From Pedococcus badiiscoriae (GTDB lineage Bacteria > Actinomycetota > Actinomycetes > Actinomycetales > Dermatophilaceae), in contig NZ_JACCAB010000001.1 in NCBI RefSeq assembly GCF_013408925.1, positions 434,001-498,000 of the forward strand: a stretch of 64,000 nucleotides of DNA. Direction: 5' to 3'. The notes beneath the pieces were generated by a model. The model saw only the letters and a program-made list of their open reading frames with translations. It had not been told where the DNA came from and did no database searches. Every line of letters begins with the position of its first letter. Position 1 is the first letter of the stretch. The position numbers and the translations under genes are program-made. Positions 10,302-18,496 of the stretch are shown in pieces.

Positions 10302-10595
10302 TCAGACGGCGCGGTGGCGACCGACGTCGTCGACGCCCTCGCTCGAGGCGGAGCTGCCCATCGGGCTGCTCACCGTGCTGGTCACGGTCTCGCTGACCTT
10401 GTCCTTGGCGGAGGTGATCGCCTCGCCGGTCTTCTCCAGCGTGGACTCGGTCTTCTCCTTGACCACGGCGATGAGCTCCTCCCCCTGGGGGGTCAGGAGC
10501 TCCCGGCCCTCGCGACGCGCGGGAATGGCGACCACGGCGACCACGGCGACCGCCAGTCCGACGCAGATGAGCATTCCGATGATGAGGGCGGTCAT
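10302..10595 (-). CDS. Small single-pass membrane protein
   Basis: A 97-residue protein. The first 25 residues form one membrane helix (LIIGMLICVGLAVAVVAVVAI). A basic stop-transfer stretch follows, then a charged and Ser/Thr-rich cytoplasmic tail likely to be amphipathic (VVKEKTESTLEKTGEAITSAKDK). It has an ATG start. I recognise no family. It sits between ftsY and smc on the same strand. Confidence 0.6.
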   Translation of the reverse strand: MTALIIGMLICVGLAVAVVAVVAIPARREGRELLTPQGEELIAVVKEKTESTLEKTGEAITSAKDKVSETVTSTVSSPMGSSASSEGVDDVGRHRAV

Positions 10596-10733
10596 GCCTC
10601 AAGGGTGCCCCTCGCAGCGGGAATGCTCAAATCGACCCGCCGCCCGCGGGCAGCCGGCGCTGTGACGTGGGGCACGGCGGCATACCCGCTGACCTGCGCG
10701 TTCGTGGCGCCCGGGCTCCGAGCAACGGTGCGG

Positions 10734-13700
10734 TCAGGCGCTCTGGGCCGCCACGTCGCGGATCCGCTGCGACACCACAGTGGTCACACCGTCACCACGC
10801 ATCGACACACCGTAGAGCGCGTCCGCGACCTCCATGGTGCGCTTCTGGTGCGTGATGACGATGAGCTGGCTGGAGTCGCGCAGCTCCTCGAACAGGGTGA
10901 TCAGGCGACCCAGGTTGGCGTCGTCGAGCGCCGCCTCGACCTCGTCCATGATGTAGAACGGGCTGGGCCGCGCCTTGAAGATCGACACCAGCAGCGCGAC
11001 CGCCACGAGCGAGCGCTCACCGCCGGACAGCAGCGAGAGCCGCTTGATCTTCTTGCCCGGGGGCCTCGCCTCGACCTCGATCCCGGTGGTGAGCATGTTG
11101 GCGGGGTCGGTGAGGGTCAGTCGGCCCTCGCCGCCGGGGAACAGCCGGCTGAAGACGCCCTCGAACTGGGCCGCGGTGTCGTGGAACGCCTCGGTGAGCA
11201 CGCGCTCGACCCGCTCGTCGACCTCGCGGACGATGTCGAGCAGGTCGCGCTTGGACTTCTTGAGGTCCTCGAGCTGCTCGGTGAGGAACTTGTGGCGCTC
11301 CTCCAGCGCCGCGAACTCCTCGAGCGCCAGCGGGTTGACCCGACCGAGCGCGCCCAGCGCGCGGTCGGCCTTGCGCAGCCGCTTCTCCTGGACCTCGCGC
11401 ACGTAGGGCGCCGGCTCCGGGATGGTGTCGGGGTCGTCGTCGGGTCCGGCCACGAAGGGGACGAGCTGGTGGGGACCGAACTCCTCCATCAGGGCGTCGG
11501 GGTCGATCCCCAGCTCCTCGACAGCCTTCGCCTGCATGGCCTCGATCCGCAGCCGCTGCTGCGTGCGGGCGACCTCGTCGCGGTGGACGGTGTCGGTGAG
11601 CTCGCGCAGGTCGTCCTGGAGGGCGGAGACCTCCCGCCGCACCTGGCTGAGCGCCTGGTCGCGCTCGGTGCGCTCCTGCTCGGCGGTGGCCCGCTGGCGC
11701 GACGCCGTGTCGAGCGCCTCCGCGATCAGCGTGGAGGCGTATGCCGCGCCGCGGCGGACCGCTTCGGCCACCGTGACCTCCCGCTTGCGGCGCTCCTGTC
11801 GGGCCGCCAGCCGCTGACGCGCGGCCAGCTCGTTGCGCGCGGCCCCCTCGAGGGAGTCGGCGCGGCCCTTGAGGGCCCGGGCTCGCTCTTCCCTGGTACG
11901 CAGGGTCAGCCGGAGCTCGGTCTCGCCGGTGCGGGCACGGCTGGCCTCGAGCTCGAGGCGGTCACGCTCCTCAGTACTCGGGTCCTGTGACTCGGCCGGC
12001 TCGGCACTGGCCTCGTCGAGCCGTTCGGTCAGCTCGGCGAGCTCGCGGCGGTCGTTCTCGAGACTGGCGGTCGCGTCGGCGATGGAGCGTTCGGTGCGTT
12101 CGGCCTCGGCCTTCGCGGAGCGCACCGTGGCGCCGAGCTGCCCCAGGCGCTCGGCCACGGCGGCCATCTTGGCGTCGGAGTCGTGCAGCCGCTCGAGGGC
12201 GGCCTCGACCTCCTCGTTCGCCGCACGGTGCCGCTCCTGCGCCGCGGTCAGCGCGAACCGGGCCTGCTCCCCGCGGCGGGTGGCCTCGGCCACCCGGTCG
12301 CGGGTCTCGTCGACGGCGGACTGGATCTCGATGAGGCTGGGCGCATGGCTGCTGCCACCGCGGACGAACCCGGGCGCGAACACGTCGCCGTCGGTGGTCA
12401 CCGCGGTGATGCCCTCGCCCCGGGCGACCAGCGCGGCGGCCAGGACGGGGTCGGACACGAGGGCGACCCGGTCGAGGAGCTGCTCGACGGCCGGGCGGAC
12501 GGTGGCCGGAGCCTGCACGACCTCGCGTGCCCAGACCGCCGTGCCGTCCAGCGAGGGCCAGGTCGAGGGGTCGCTGGAGGTGGCGGTCTGGCCGACGAGG
12601 AATGCCGCGCGTCCCGCGTCGTCGGCGCGCAGGGTGCTGAGGGCGCGCGCCGCGTGGTCGACGGACTCGACGGCCAGCGCGTCACCCGCCCATCCCAGGG
12701 CTGCAGCGATGGCGGCCTCGTGGCCGCCCTTGACCTGGAGGAGCGAGGCGACCGAGCCGACGATTCCGTGGCTGGCATCGGCGGCGGCCAGCAGGGTGGC
12801 CGCGCCGTCCTTGCGGGACAGGCTCAGCTCGAGCGCCTCGAGGCGGGCCGTGCCGCTGGTGCGGTCGCGCTCGGCGAGGCGCTCGGCCTCGCGATGCTGC
12901 TCGACCTCGGCCTCGACCTGCTCGAGGACGGCGGCAGCCTGCTCGTAGGCCGAGTCGAGCCCCTCCTCGCCCTCCTCGTCGACCGCGACGGAGGCCTCGA
13001 GGGTGCGGAACTCCTGCTCGGCGGCGGCAGCTCGTTGCAGCGACTGCTCGATGACCCCCCGCAGTCGGCCGATCTCGGCCTCCCCGGCCTCGAGCCTGCT
13101 GCGACGCGCACCCACCTGACCAGCCAGCTTGGCCAGCCCTTCGCGGCGGTCGGCGGCGGCCCGGGCGAGGCGCTGGAGGCGCTGCTGCTCCGCGGCATAC
13201 GCCTGCTCTGCGGCCTCACGCGCCGCGACGGCGTCCTCGAGCTCGGTCCTGGCCTGACGGACCTCGGCGAGGAGGGCTTCCTCCTGCTTGCGTGCCTCGA
13301 CGGCCTGCGCGCGCAGCTCCTCGGGATCGCGACCCGACGTCTGCTCGTCCTGGGTGTCCTGGGAGAGCAGCCGGACGCGCTCGGCGGCGAGCGACTCGGT
13401 GGAGGTGAGCTTGTCGCGCAGCTGCTGGAGTGCGAACCAGCGCTCCTGCGCCCGGGCCAGCTCGGGCGCCGCGTCCTGCGCCTGCTGCTCGAGGGTGGCC
13501 AGCCGGCTCCGGAGGGTGGTCAGACCCTCCTCGACCTCGGTGCGCTTGGCGATGAGGGCGGTCTCGTCGGCCACCTCCTGCTCCAGCGTGGAGGTGAGCT
13601 GCACGAGGTCGTCGGCGAGCAGCCGCAGTCGCGCGTCGCGGGCGTCGGCCTGGATGACGGCGGCCTTGCGGGCGGCCTCCGCCTGGCGGCCGAGGGGGCC

Positions 13701-14306
13701 GAGCTGACGCCGGATCTCACCGGTCAGGTCGTTGACCCGGGTGAGGTTGGCCTCCATGGACTCGAGCTTGCGGAGCGCCTTCTCCTTGCGCTTGCGGTGC
13801 TTGAGGACCCCGGCGGCCTCCTCGATGAAGCCGCGCCGCTCCTCAGGGGTCGCCCGCAGGACGGCATCGAGCTGGCCCTGCCCGACGATGACGTGCATCT
13901 CGCGACCGATGCCGGAGTCGGACAGCAGCTCCTGGACGTCGAGCAGGCGACAGGACGTGCCGTTGATGGCGTACTCCGAGCCACCGTTGCGGAACATCGT
14001 CCGGGCGATCGTGACCTCGGTGTAGTCGATCGGCAGCGCGCCGTCGGTGTTGTCGATCGTGAGCGCCACCTCGGCGCGACCCAAGGGGGCACGTCCCGCC
14101 GTCCCGGCGAAGATGACGTCCTCCATCTTGCCGCCGCGCAGGCTCTTGGCGCCCTGCTCGCCCATGACCCAGGCGAGGGCGTCGACGACGTTCGACTTGC
14201 CCGAGCCGTTCGGCCCGACGATGCAGGTGATGCCGGGCTCGAGGCGCATCGTGGTCGCCGAGGCGAAGGACTTGAAGCCCTTCAGGGTCAGGCTCTTGAC
14301 GTACAC
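10734..14306 (-). CDS. smc: Chromosome segregation ATPase SMC
   Basis: Condensin-type SMC protein, 1190 residues. The N-terminal ATPase half carries the Walker A GPNGSGKSN at 31-39. A long coiled coil rich in Glu/Arg/Ala follows, interrupted by a hinge (around HGIVGSVASLLQVKGGHEAA). A second coil leads to the C-terminal half with the signature LSGGERSL and Walker B FYIMDEVEAALDD. The dimer organises and compacts the chromosome with ScpAB. The ATG start at 14306 begins the canonical MYVKSLTLKGFKSFA. Confidence 0.97.
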   Translation of the reverse strand: MYVKSLTLKGFKSFASATTMRLEPGITCIVGPNGSGKSNVVDALAWVMGEQGAKSLRGGKMEDVIFAGTAGRAPLGRAEVALTIDNTDGALPIDYTEVTIARTMFRNGGSEYAINGTSCRLLDVQELLSDSGIGREMHVIVGQGQLDAVLRATPEERRGFIEEAAGVLKHRKRKEKALRKLESMEANLTRVNDLTGEIRRQLGPLGRQAEAARKAAVIQADARDARLRLLADDLVQLTSTLEQEVADETALIAKRTEVEEGLTTLRSRLATLEQQAQDAAPELARAQERWFALQQLRDKLTSTESLAAERVRLLSQDTQDEQTSGRDPEELRAQAVEARKQEEALLAEVRQARTELEDAVAAREAAEQAYAAEQQRLQRLARAAADRREGLAKLAGQVGARRSRLEAGEAEIGRLRGVIEQSLQRAAAAEQEFRTLEASVAVDEEGEEGLDSAYEQAAAVLEQVEAEVEQHREAERLAERDRTSGTARLEALELSLSRKDGAATLLAAADASHGIVGSVASLLQVKGGHEAAIAAALGWAGDALAVESVDHAARALSTLRADDAGRAAFLVGQTATSSDPSTWPSLDGTAVWAREVVQAPATVRPAVEQLLDRVALVSDPVLAAALVARGEGITAVTTDGDVFAPGFVRGGSSHAPSLIEIQSAVDETRDRVAEATRRGEQARFALTAAQERHRAANEEVEAALERLHDSDAKMAAVAERLGQLGATVRSAKAEAERTERSIADATASLENDRRELAELTERLDEASAEPAESQDPSTEERDRLELEASRARTGETELRLTLRTREERARALKGRADSLEGAARNELAARQRLAARQERRKREVTVAEAVRRGAAYASTLIAEALDTASRQRATAEQERTERDQALSQVRREVSALQDDLRELTDTVHRDEVARTQQRLRIEAMQAKAVEELGIDPDALMEEFGPHQLVPFVAGPDDDPDTIPEPAPYVREVQEKRLRKADRALGALGRVNPLALEEFAALEERHKFLTEQLEDLKKSKRDLLDIVREVDERVERVLTEAFHDTAAQFEGVFSRLFPGGEGRLTLTDPANMLTTGIEVEARPPGKKIKRLSLLSGGERSLVAVALLVSIFKARPSPFYIMDEVEAALDDANLGRLITLFEELRDSSQLIVITHQKRTMEVADALYGVSMRGDGVTTVVSQRIRDVAAQSA

Positions 14307-14487
14307 GAGCGGGTCGGCTCCTGGTTCATGGCGGGCGGCGTCTGGATCGGGGCCACCTTACCCGCGGGAGCGGCGGGCTCCCGGCACCTTCCGCGGTCCT
14401 GCGTTGCCTGTGCATCGTGGGACAGGAGTGACGCCAGAGGTATGCCGCACGTCCTCCACACTCGACCTCCCGGCCGTGCCTCCCCCG

Positions 14488-14637
14488 ACTTGTTGCGGGC
14501 GGGTCGTCACCAGACCCGCACAGGGACCCTCCGTGACCACCAGGACGCAACAAGTCCAGGGAGGTCGCGACTTGTTGCGTGCGGGTCGTCACGAGACCTG
14601 CCCAGAGGCCGTCCTTAACCACCAGGACGCAACAAGT
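14488..14637. repeat. Two 68-bp copies of an inverted-repeat-bounded element
   Basis: The 347-base gap between smc and the chorismate mutase gene holds two direct copies, 14488-14555 and 14570-14637, separated by 14 bases. Each begins acttgttgcg and ends cgcaacaagt, a perfect 10-bp terminal inverted repeat. They match at roughly 58-60 of 68 positions and share an internal block ending accaccaggacgcaacaagt. No open frame fits. This is the architecture of a small palindrome-bounded intergenic repeat (REP/MITE-like). The rest of the gap (14307-14487) shows no gene. Confidence 0.8.
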
Positions 14638-14653
14638 GTGGGAGGAGCCGACG

Positions 14654-15004
14654 TCAGGAGCCGGCGATGGCCTCGTGGTGGTGGATGACCTCGGCGATCA
14701 CGAAGTTGAGGAACTTCTCGGCGAACGTCGGGTCGAGCCCGGCCTGGTCGGCGAGGTCGCGCAGGCGCGCGATCTGGGCCTCTTCGCGCGCGGGGTCAGC
14801 GGGCGGCATACCCTCGCGGGCCTTGAGCTCGCCCACCTGCTGGGTGCACTTGAAGCGCTCGGCCAGCAGGTGGATCAGCGCAGCGTCGATGTTGTCGATG
14901 CTCGCGCGGAGGCGCACGAGATCACCGGGGGTCGAACGGGGCGAACCGGGCGCGCCGGACCAGGGTCCTGACGCGGAACCGGGTGTCTGTGCGGGCGAGC
15001 TCAC
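14654..15004 (-). CDS. Chorismate mutase, AroQ type
   Basis: Converts chorismate to prephenate on the way to phenylalanine and tyrosine. The AroQ helical fold is evident: LVRLRASIDNIDAALIHLLAERF, the substrate-contacting FKCTQQVGELKA, and the C-terminal helix FLNFVIAEVIHHHEAI. Length 116 with a Pro/Ser-rich N-terminal extension, a monofunctional short AroQ. The GTG start overlaps the stop of the upstream small gene (GTGA). I see no secretion signal. Confidence 0.88.
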   Translation of the reverse strand: MSSPAQTPGSASGPWSGAPGSPRSTPGDLVRLRASIDNIDAALIHLLAERFKCTQQVGELKAREGMPPADPAREEAQIARLRDLADQAGLDPTFAEKFLNFVIAEVIHHHEAIAGS

Positions 15005-15192
15005 CCGGCAATCGTAGGCATGCCCGCCGCCACGACGTCGGGCTGTCTCAGATCCTCACGCAGCTGGTCGTTGTCACGTTGCAGCCGTTCGACGAGGAAC
15101 TCGAGGTCGCGCACGCGGCGGCGCAGCTCGACGGTCTCGAGCATCAGTCGCGGGTCGGACGCCACGCGATAGCCCACCAGGGCCTTGGCCAT
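15001..15192 (-). CDS. Small coiled-coil protein upstream of chorismate mutase
   Basis: A 63-residue protein beginning MAKALVGYRVASDPR and continuing in a heptad-like coil (MLETVELRRRVRDLEFLVERLQ region). The ATG at 15192 is chosen because a clear AAGGAG lies just upstream; a longer frame to 15285 lacks such a site. Its stop overlaps the chorismate mutase start by four bases, so the two are coupled. No named family recognised. Confidence 0.6.
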   Translation of the reverse strand: MAKALVGYRVASDPRLMLETVELRRRVRDLEFLVERLQRDNDQLREDLRQPDVVAAGMPTIAG

Positions 15193-15348
15193 GTCGACTC
15201 CTTCTCCGCAGACGACGGGGGTCGCGTGCTGCGGGCGCCCGAACCGGGCATCTCTCAGGGTGGCATCCGGAATCCGCAGGGTCAATGCCGCTTCGGTGGA
15301 CTCACGTGCGTCGTCGTGCGCTCACCTGCGGCAGACCCGCCACCGGGG

Positions 15349-15654
15349 TCACTTCTCGACGAAGCCCGCGAGCCCTTCGCGCGGGGAACCCCAGGTCGTC
15401 ACGCAGGTGTGGACCTCCCCCGGCCGCAGGTGCTGCGAGGGTCGCTCCTCGAGCATGGCCACCAGCTGACGGATGCGCTCCTCGTCGCCCTGGGCCACCA
15501 CCTCGACCCGGCCGTCGCCTGCATTGCGGGCATGGCCGACCAGGCCGAGCTCGAGCGCCCGCGCCCGGGTCCACCAGCGGAACCCCACGCCCTGCACCCG
15601 ACCGTGCACCCAGATGACCGCCCGAGCGGGACCACTGTGATCCATCTGCACCAC
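15349..15654 (-). CDS. acyP: Acylphosphatase
   Basis: Hydrolyses carboxyl-phosphate bonds such as that of acetyl phosphate. A 101-residue protein with the signature VHGRVQGVGFRWW, containing the phosphate-binding loop and catalytic Arg, and HARNAGDGRVEVVAQG with the catalytic Asn. Start at 15654, or at the next in-frame Met four codons later. It lies 37 bases downstream of mutM on the same strand. Confidence 0.9.
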   Translation of the reverse strand: MVQMDHSGPARAVIWVHGRVQGVGFRWWTRARALELGLVGHARNAGDGRVEVVAQGDEERIRQLVAMLEERPSQHLRPGEVHTCVTTWGSPREGLAGFVEK

Positions 15655-15691
15655 CTCTCGGTTCAGTTGTACAACCGCGGGGCCCGTCCTG

Positions 15692-16585
15692 TCAGCCGCG
15701 ACGCGGCCGGGGGCTGGGTCGTGGTCGGGGTCGCGGTCGGGGCTGGCACCGGGGACAGGAGAACGACGAACGGTTCATGAACGCCTCGCGCCTGATGAGG
15801 GTGCCGCACCGGTCGCACGGCCGACCCTCCTGGCCGTAGGCGTGCAGTGATCTGTCGAAGTAGCCGGACGCCCCGTTGACGTTGACGTAGAGCGCGTCGA
15901 AGCTCGTCCCGCCCTCCCCCAGCGCCGCAAGCATCACCTCCCGCGCGTGGTCCAGGATGCGCGACAGCGCCGGCTTGGTCAGCGACGAGCACAGTCGTTC
16001 ACCGTGGACCTGGGCCCGCCACAGGGCCTCGTCGGCATAGATGTTCCCGACCCCTGAGACGAGGGACTGGTCGAGCAGCGCCCGCTTGACGGCTGAGTCG
16101 CGGGTCCGCATCCGGCGCACCACCGCGACCTGGTCGTAGGCCGCCTCGAGCGGGTCGGGCGCGATGTGGGCGACCGGCTCGGGCACGCCATCCGGCGTCA
16201 GCTCGGCCAGGGCCATCCCGCCGAACGTCCGCTGGTCGACGAACCGCAGCTCGGGGTCGCCGTCGCTGAACGTGAAGCGGGCGTGCAGGTGCTTCTCCTC
16301 GGCGGCCGCCGCGGGTTCGACGAGGAGCTGACCGCTCATCCCCAGGTGCGCGATGAGCCCCTGCTGGTGGCCGTCGGGCGAGCGGAGCACCAGCCACAGG
16401 TACTTGCCGCGCCGCCGGACCTCTTCGACGTGGTTCCCCTCGAGCCGGGCGGCGAGGTCGAGCGGGCCGGGCAGGTGGCGTCGCGCGACGCGCTGGCCGC
16501 GGAACTCGGCGCGTTCGATGGTGCGACCGCTGACGTGGTCGGCCAACCCGCGGCGCACGACTTCGACCTCGGGCAGCTCAGGCAT
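15692..16585 (-). CDS. mutM: Formamidopyrimidine-DNA glycosylase (Fpg/MutM)
   Basis: Base-excision enzyme that removes 8-oxoguanine and formamidopyrimidines, with beta/delta lyase activity. The N-terminus [14 protein letters not shown] has the catalytic Pro2 and Glu3. The H2TH region appears around [18 protein letters not shown]. The zinc finger [24 protein letters not shown] is present at the C-terminus. After it comes an unusual Pro-Arg dipeptide tail ([16 protein letters not shown]). Length 297. It ends the yceD-rpmF-rnc-mutM series. Its first codons are repeated upstream as non-coding copies. Confidence 0.95.
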   Translation of the reverse strand: MPELPEVEVVRRGLADHVSGRTIERAEFRGQRVARRHLPGPLDLAARLEGNHVEEVRRRGKYLWLVLRSPDGHQQGLIAHLGMSGQLLVEPAAAAEEKHLHARFTFSDGDPELRFVDQRTFGGMALAELTPDGVPEPVAHIAPDPLEAAYDQVAVVRRMRTRDSAVKRALLDQSLVSGVGNIYADEALWRAQVHGERLCSSLTKPALSRILDHAREVMLAALGEGGTSFDALYVNVNGASGYFDRSLHAYGQEGRPCDRCGTLIRREAFMNRSSFSCPRCQPRPRPRPRPSPRPRRG

Positions 16586-16636
16586 GCGAAGCCTCGCGCG
16601 GCTCAGGCATGCGACAGCTCGGGCAGCTCAGGCATG
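16571..16636. repeat. Repeated copies of the mutM start region
   Basis: The 16-mer gggcagctcaggcatg, which encodes the MPELP start of mutM on the minus strand, occurs at 16571-16586 and again exactly at 16621-16636. A partial copy (gctcaggcatgcga) lies between at about 16601-16614. From the upstream ATG the frame reads only [10 protein letters not shown] and stops, so it is a decoy start. Confidence 0.8.
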
Positions 16637-16654
16637 GGTATGCCGCGTGCTCGC

Positions 16655-17506
16655 CTAGGAGGGCGAGCCCGCCACCGCGTCCTCGTCGGCCTGCGCGACG
16701 CCGGAGACGTCCGTGACATCTGGGGCCACAGCACCCGCGTCTCCGTCGATGACGGCCTCGCCGGCCCGGGCGCTCAGGGCCCGCCAGGCGAGCTCGGCGG
16801 CACGCTGCTCGGCTTCCTTCTTGGACCGTCCGGTGCCGGTGCCGAGGACCTCGTTGCCCACGACGGCCTCGGCGTGGAAGGTCTTCTCGTGGTCGGGGCC
16901 CTCCTCCTCGACGCGGTACTCCGGGACGCCCTGGGTGGTGGACGCGGACAGCTCCTGGAGGCTGGTCTTCCAGTCCAGGCCGGCGCCGAGGGTGGCACTG
17001 GCGGCCATCAGGGGGTCGAGCAGGTGGTGCACGAGGTTCGCCGCGGCGACCATGCCGCAGGAGAGATAGACCGTCCCGATGACGGCCTCCATCGTGTCGG
17101 CGAGGATCGAGGCCTTGTCGCGTCCCCCGGTGCTCTCCTCGCCGCGACCGAGCATCACGTGGTCGCCGAGGCCGAGCGTGCGGGCGACGTCCGCCAGCGC
17201 CCGCATGTTGACGACGGCGGCGCGCAGCTTGGCGAGCTGACCCTCGGGCAGGTCCGGGTGCGTGGCATACAGCGTGTCGGTGACGACGAGCCCGAGGACC
17301 GAGTCGCCGAGGAACTCGAGGCGCTCGTTGTTGGGCAGGCCACCGTTCTCGTACGCGTACGAGCGGTGCGTGAGGGCACGCAGGAGCAGCGACTCGTCGA
17401 CCGGGCTGCCCACCACCTCGCTGAGGTGCTGGACGAAGCCGTCGACGGGCCGCTGCGTCGCGCTGTCCCCCGTGCCTGACGGAGTGGGGGACGGAGTGGG
17501 ACTCAC
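16655..17506 (-). CDS. rnc: Ribonuclease III
   Basis: Double-strand-specific endoribonuclease that processes rRNA precursors. The catalytic signature [17 protein letters not shown] is present, with a second acidic residue in [15 protein letters not shown]. The C-terminal dsRNA-binding domain follows ([20 protein letters not shown] and [19 protein letters not shown]). An acidic Ala/Val tail closes it. The GTG at 17506 ([11 protein letters not shown]) is chosen because the open frame beyond it overlaps rpmF; this gives 283 residues. It is 17 bases from rpmF, so the genes are likely co-transcribed. Confidence 0.95.
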   Translation of the reverse strand: MSPTPSPTPSGTGDSATQRPVDGFVQHLSEVVGSPVDESLLLRALTHRSYAYENGGLPNNERLEFLGDSVLGLVVTDTLYATHPDLPEGQLAKLRAAVVNMRALADVARTLGLGDHVMLGRGEESTGGRDKASILADTMEAVIGTVYLSCGMVAAANLVHHLLDPLMAASATLGAGLDWKTSLQELSASTTQGVPEYRVEEEGPDHEKTFHAEAVVGNEVLGTGTGRSKKEAEQRAAELAWRALSARAGEAVIDGDAGAVAPDVTDVSGVAQADEDAVAGSPS

Positions 17507-17523
17507 GCGCAGGTCAGGGCGAC

Positions 17524-17718
17524 TCAGCCCTGGTGCTCGGTGCGCTCGGCCGGCGTGTAGTGACGGCCCTTGTAGGTGCCACAGGACGGGCAGGCGATGT
17601 GCGGCTGCATCGCAGCCTTGCACTGCGGGCACGTGGTGAGCGTGGTCGCCGTCGCCTTCCAGTTCGCACGACGCGAACGGGTGTTGGAGCGCGACGTCTT
17701 CCGCTTCGGGACAGCCAC
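17524..17718 (-). CDS. rpmF: 50S ribosomal protein L32
   Basis: A 64-residue ribosomal protein starting [21 protein letters not shown], with two Cys pairs (CPQC, CPSC), so it is the zinc-binding form. It is separated from yceD by one base, the widely conserved yceD-rpmF pair, and followed by rnc. Confidence 0.97.
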   Translation of the reverse strand: MAVPKRKTSRSNTRSRRANWKATATTLTTCPQCKAAMQPHIACPSCGTYKGRHYTPAERTEHQG

Positions 17719-17719
17719 G

Positions 17720-18337
17720 TCAGTTCCTCTTCTCTTCGGTGTTGCTGCGGGTTTCGCCCTGGGCGCTGCCCAGGAGGTCGGTGCTCTCGGCGGACAGCGC
17801 GCTCAGCGCGGCCCACCGGGGGTCGAACACATCGTGGTGGTGATCCGGGTCGTCCGCCAGGCGCGCTCCACACTCGGAGCACAGTCCCGGACAGTCGTCG
17901 CGGCACACGGGCTGGAACGGCAGTGCGGGCACCACCGTGTCCAGGAGCACGGGTTCGAGGTCGAACAGGTCGCCCTCGAGGGTGTGCTCCTCGGTCTCGT
18001 CGTCGCTGGCTCCCACCTCACGGTGGTGGGCTGCGCGATCGGCGTAGGCGAACAGCTCCTGGAAGTGCCCCTCAACCTCGTGGCTGACGGGGTCCAGGCA
18101 CCGCACGCAGGCGCCGGTCGCCGTGGCGCGGGCCGAGCCGGTGACCAGCACGCCCTCGACGACGGACTCGAGCCGCAGTTCCAGCTCGATCGGTGCCCCC
18201 TGCGGGACCGCGATGATGTCCGTGCCGAAGTCGGCAGGTGCCTCGATGGTGCGCTGGAGGCGTTCCATCGAACCGGGTCGCCGACCGAGGTCCGTGGTGT
18301 CGAAGACCAGCGGCGATCGGGGATTCAGGTGTTCCAT
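17720..18337 (-). CDS. YceD/DUF177 family protein
   Basis: Conserved protein encoded before rpmF in many bacteria and linked to 23S rRNA maturation/ribosome assembly. Features are the N-terminal LVFDTTDLGRRPGSMERL, an internal CVRC pair and the C-terminal metal-binding-like CRDDCPGLCSECG. The ATG at 18337 (MEHLNPRSPLVFDT) fits family length (205 residues); the frame extends 20 codons further without support. Confidence 0.88.
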   Translation of the reverse strand: MEHLNPRSPLVFDTTDLGRRPGSMERLQRTIEAPADFGTDIIAVPQGAPIELELRLESVVEGVLVTGSARATATGACVRCLDPVSHEVEGHFQELFAYADRAAHHREVGASDDETEEHTLEGDLFDLEPVLLDTVVPALPFQPVCRDDCPGLCSECGARLADDPDHHHDVFDPRWAALSALSAESTDLLGSAQGETRSNTEEKRN

Positions 18338-18496
18338 GGCTCCAGCAGACGTCGAGTGACTCGGACTTCGCCTCGGGCGAGGACAAGACCGACGCACGAG
18401 ATTACCGGAGCACGGCCCAGTCCCCCAAATGCACGGGTGTGCCGCGGGTATGCCGGCTGGCCGCTTGGACCCGGACCGGCGTCCGGACCGGCACCC

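Noticed and set aside
14488..14637. Two repeats considered as a CRISPR array
   Set aside because: Only two copies, 68 bases each with a 14-base spacer, and no cas genes; unit size and terminal repeats do not fit.
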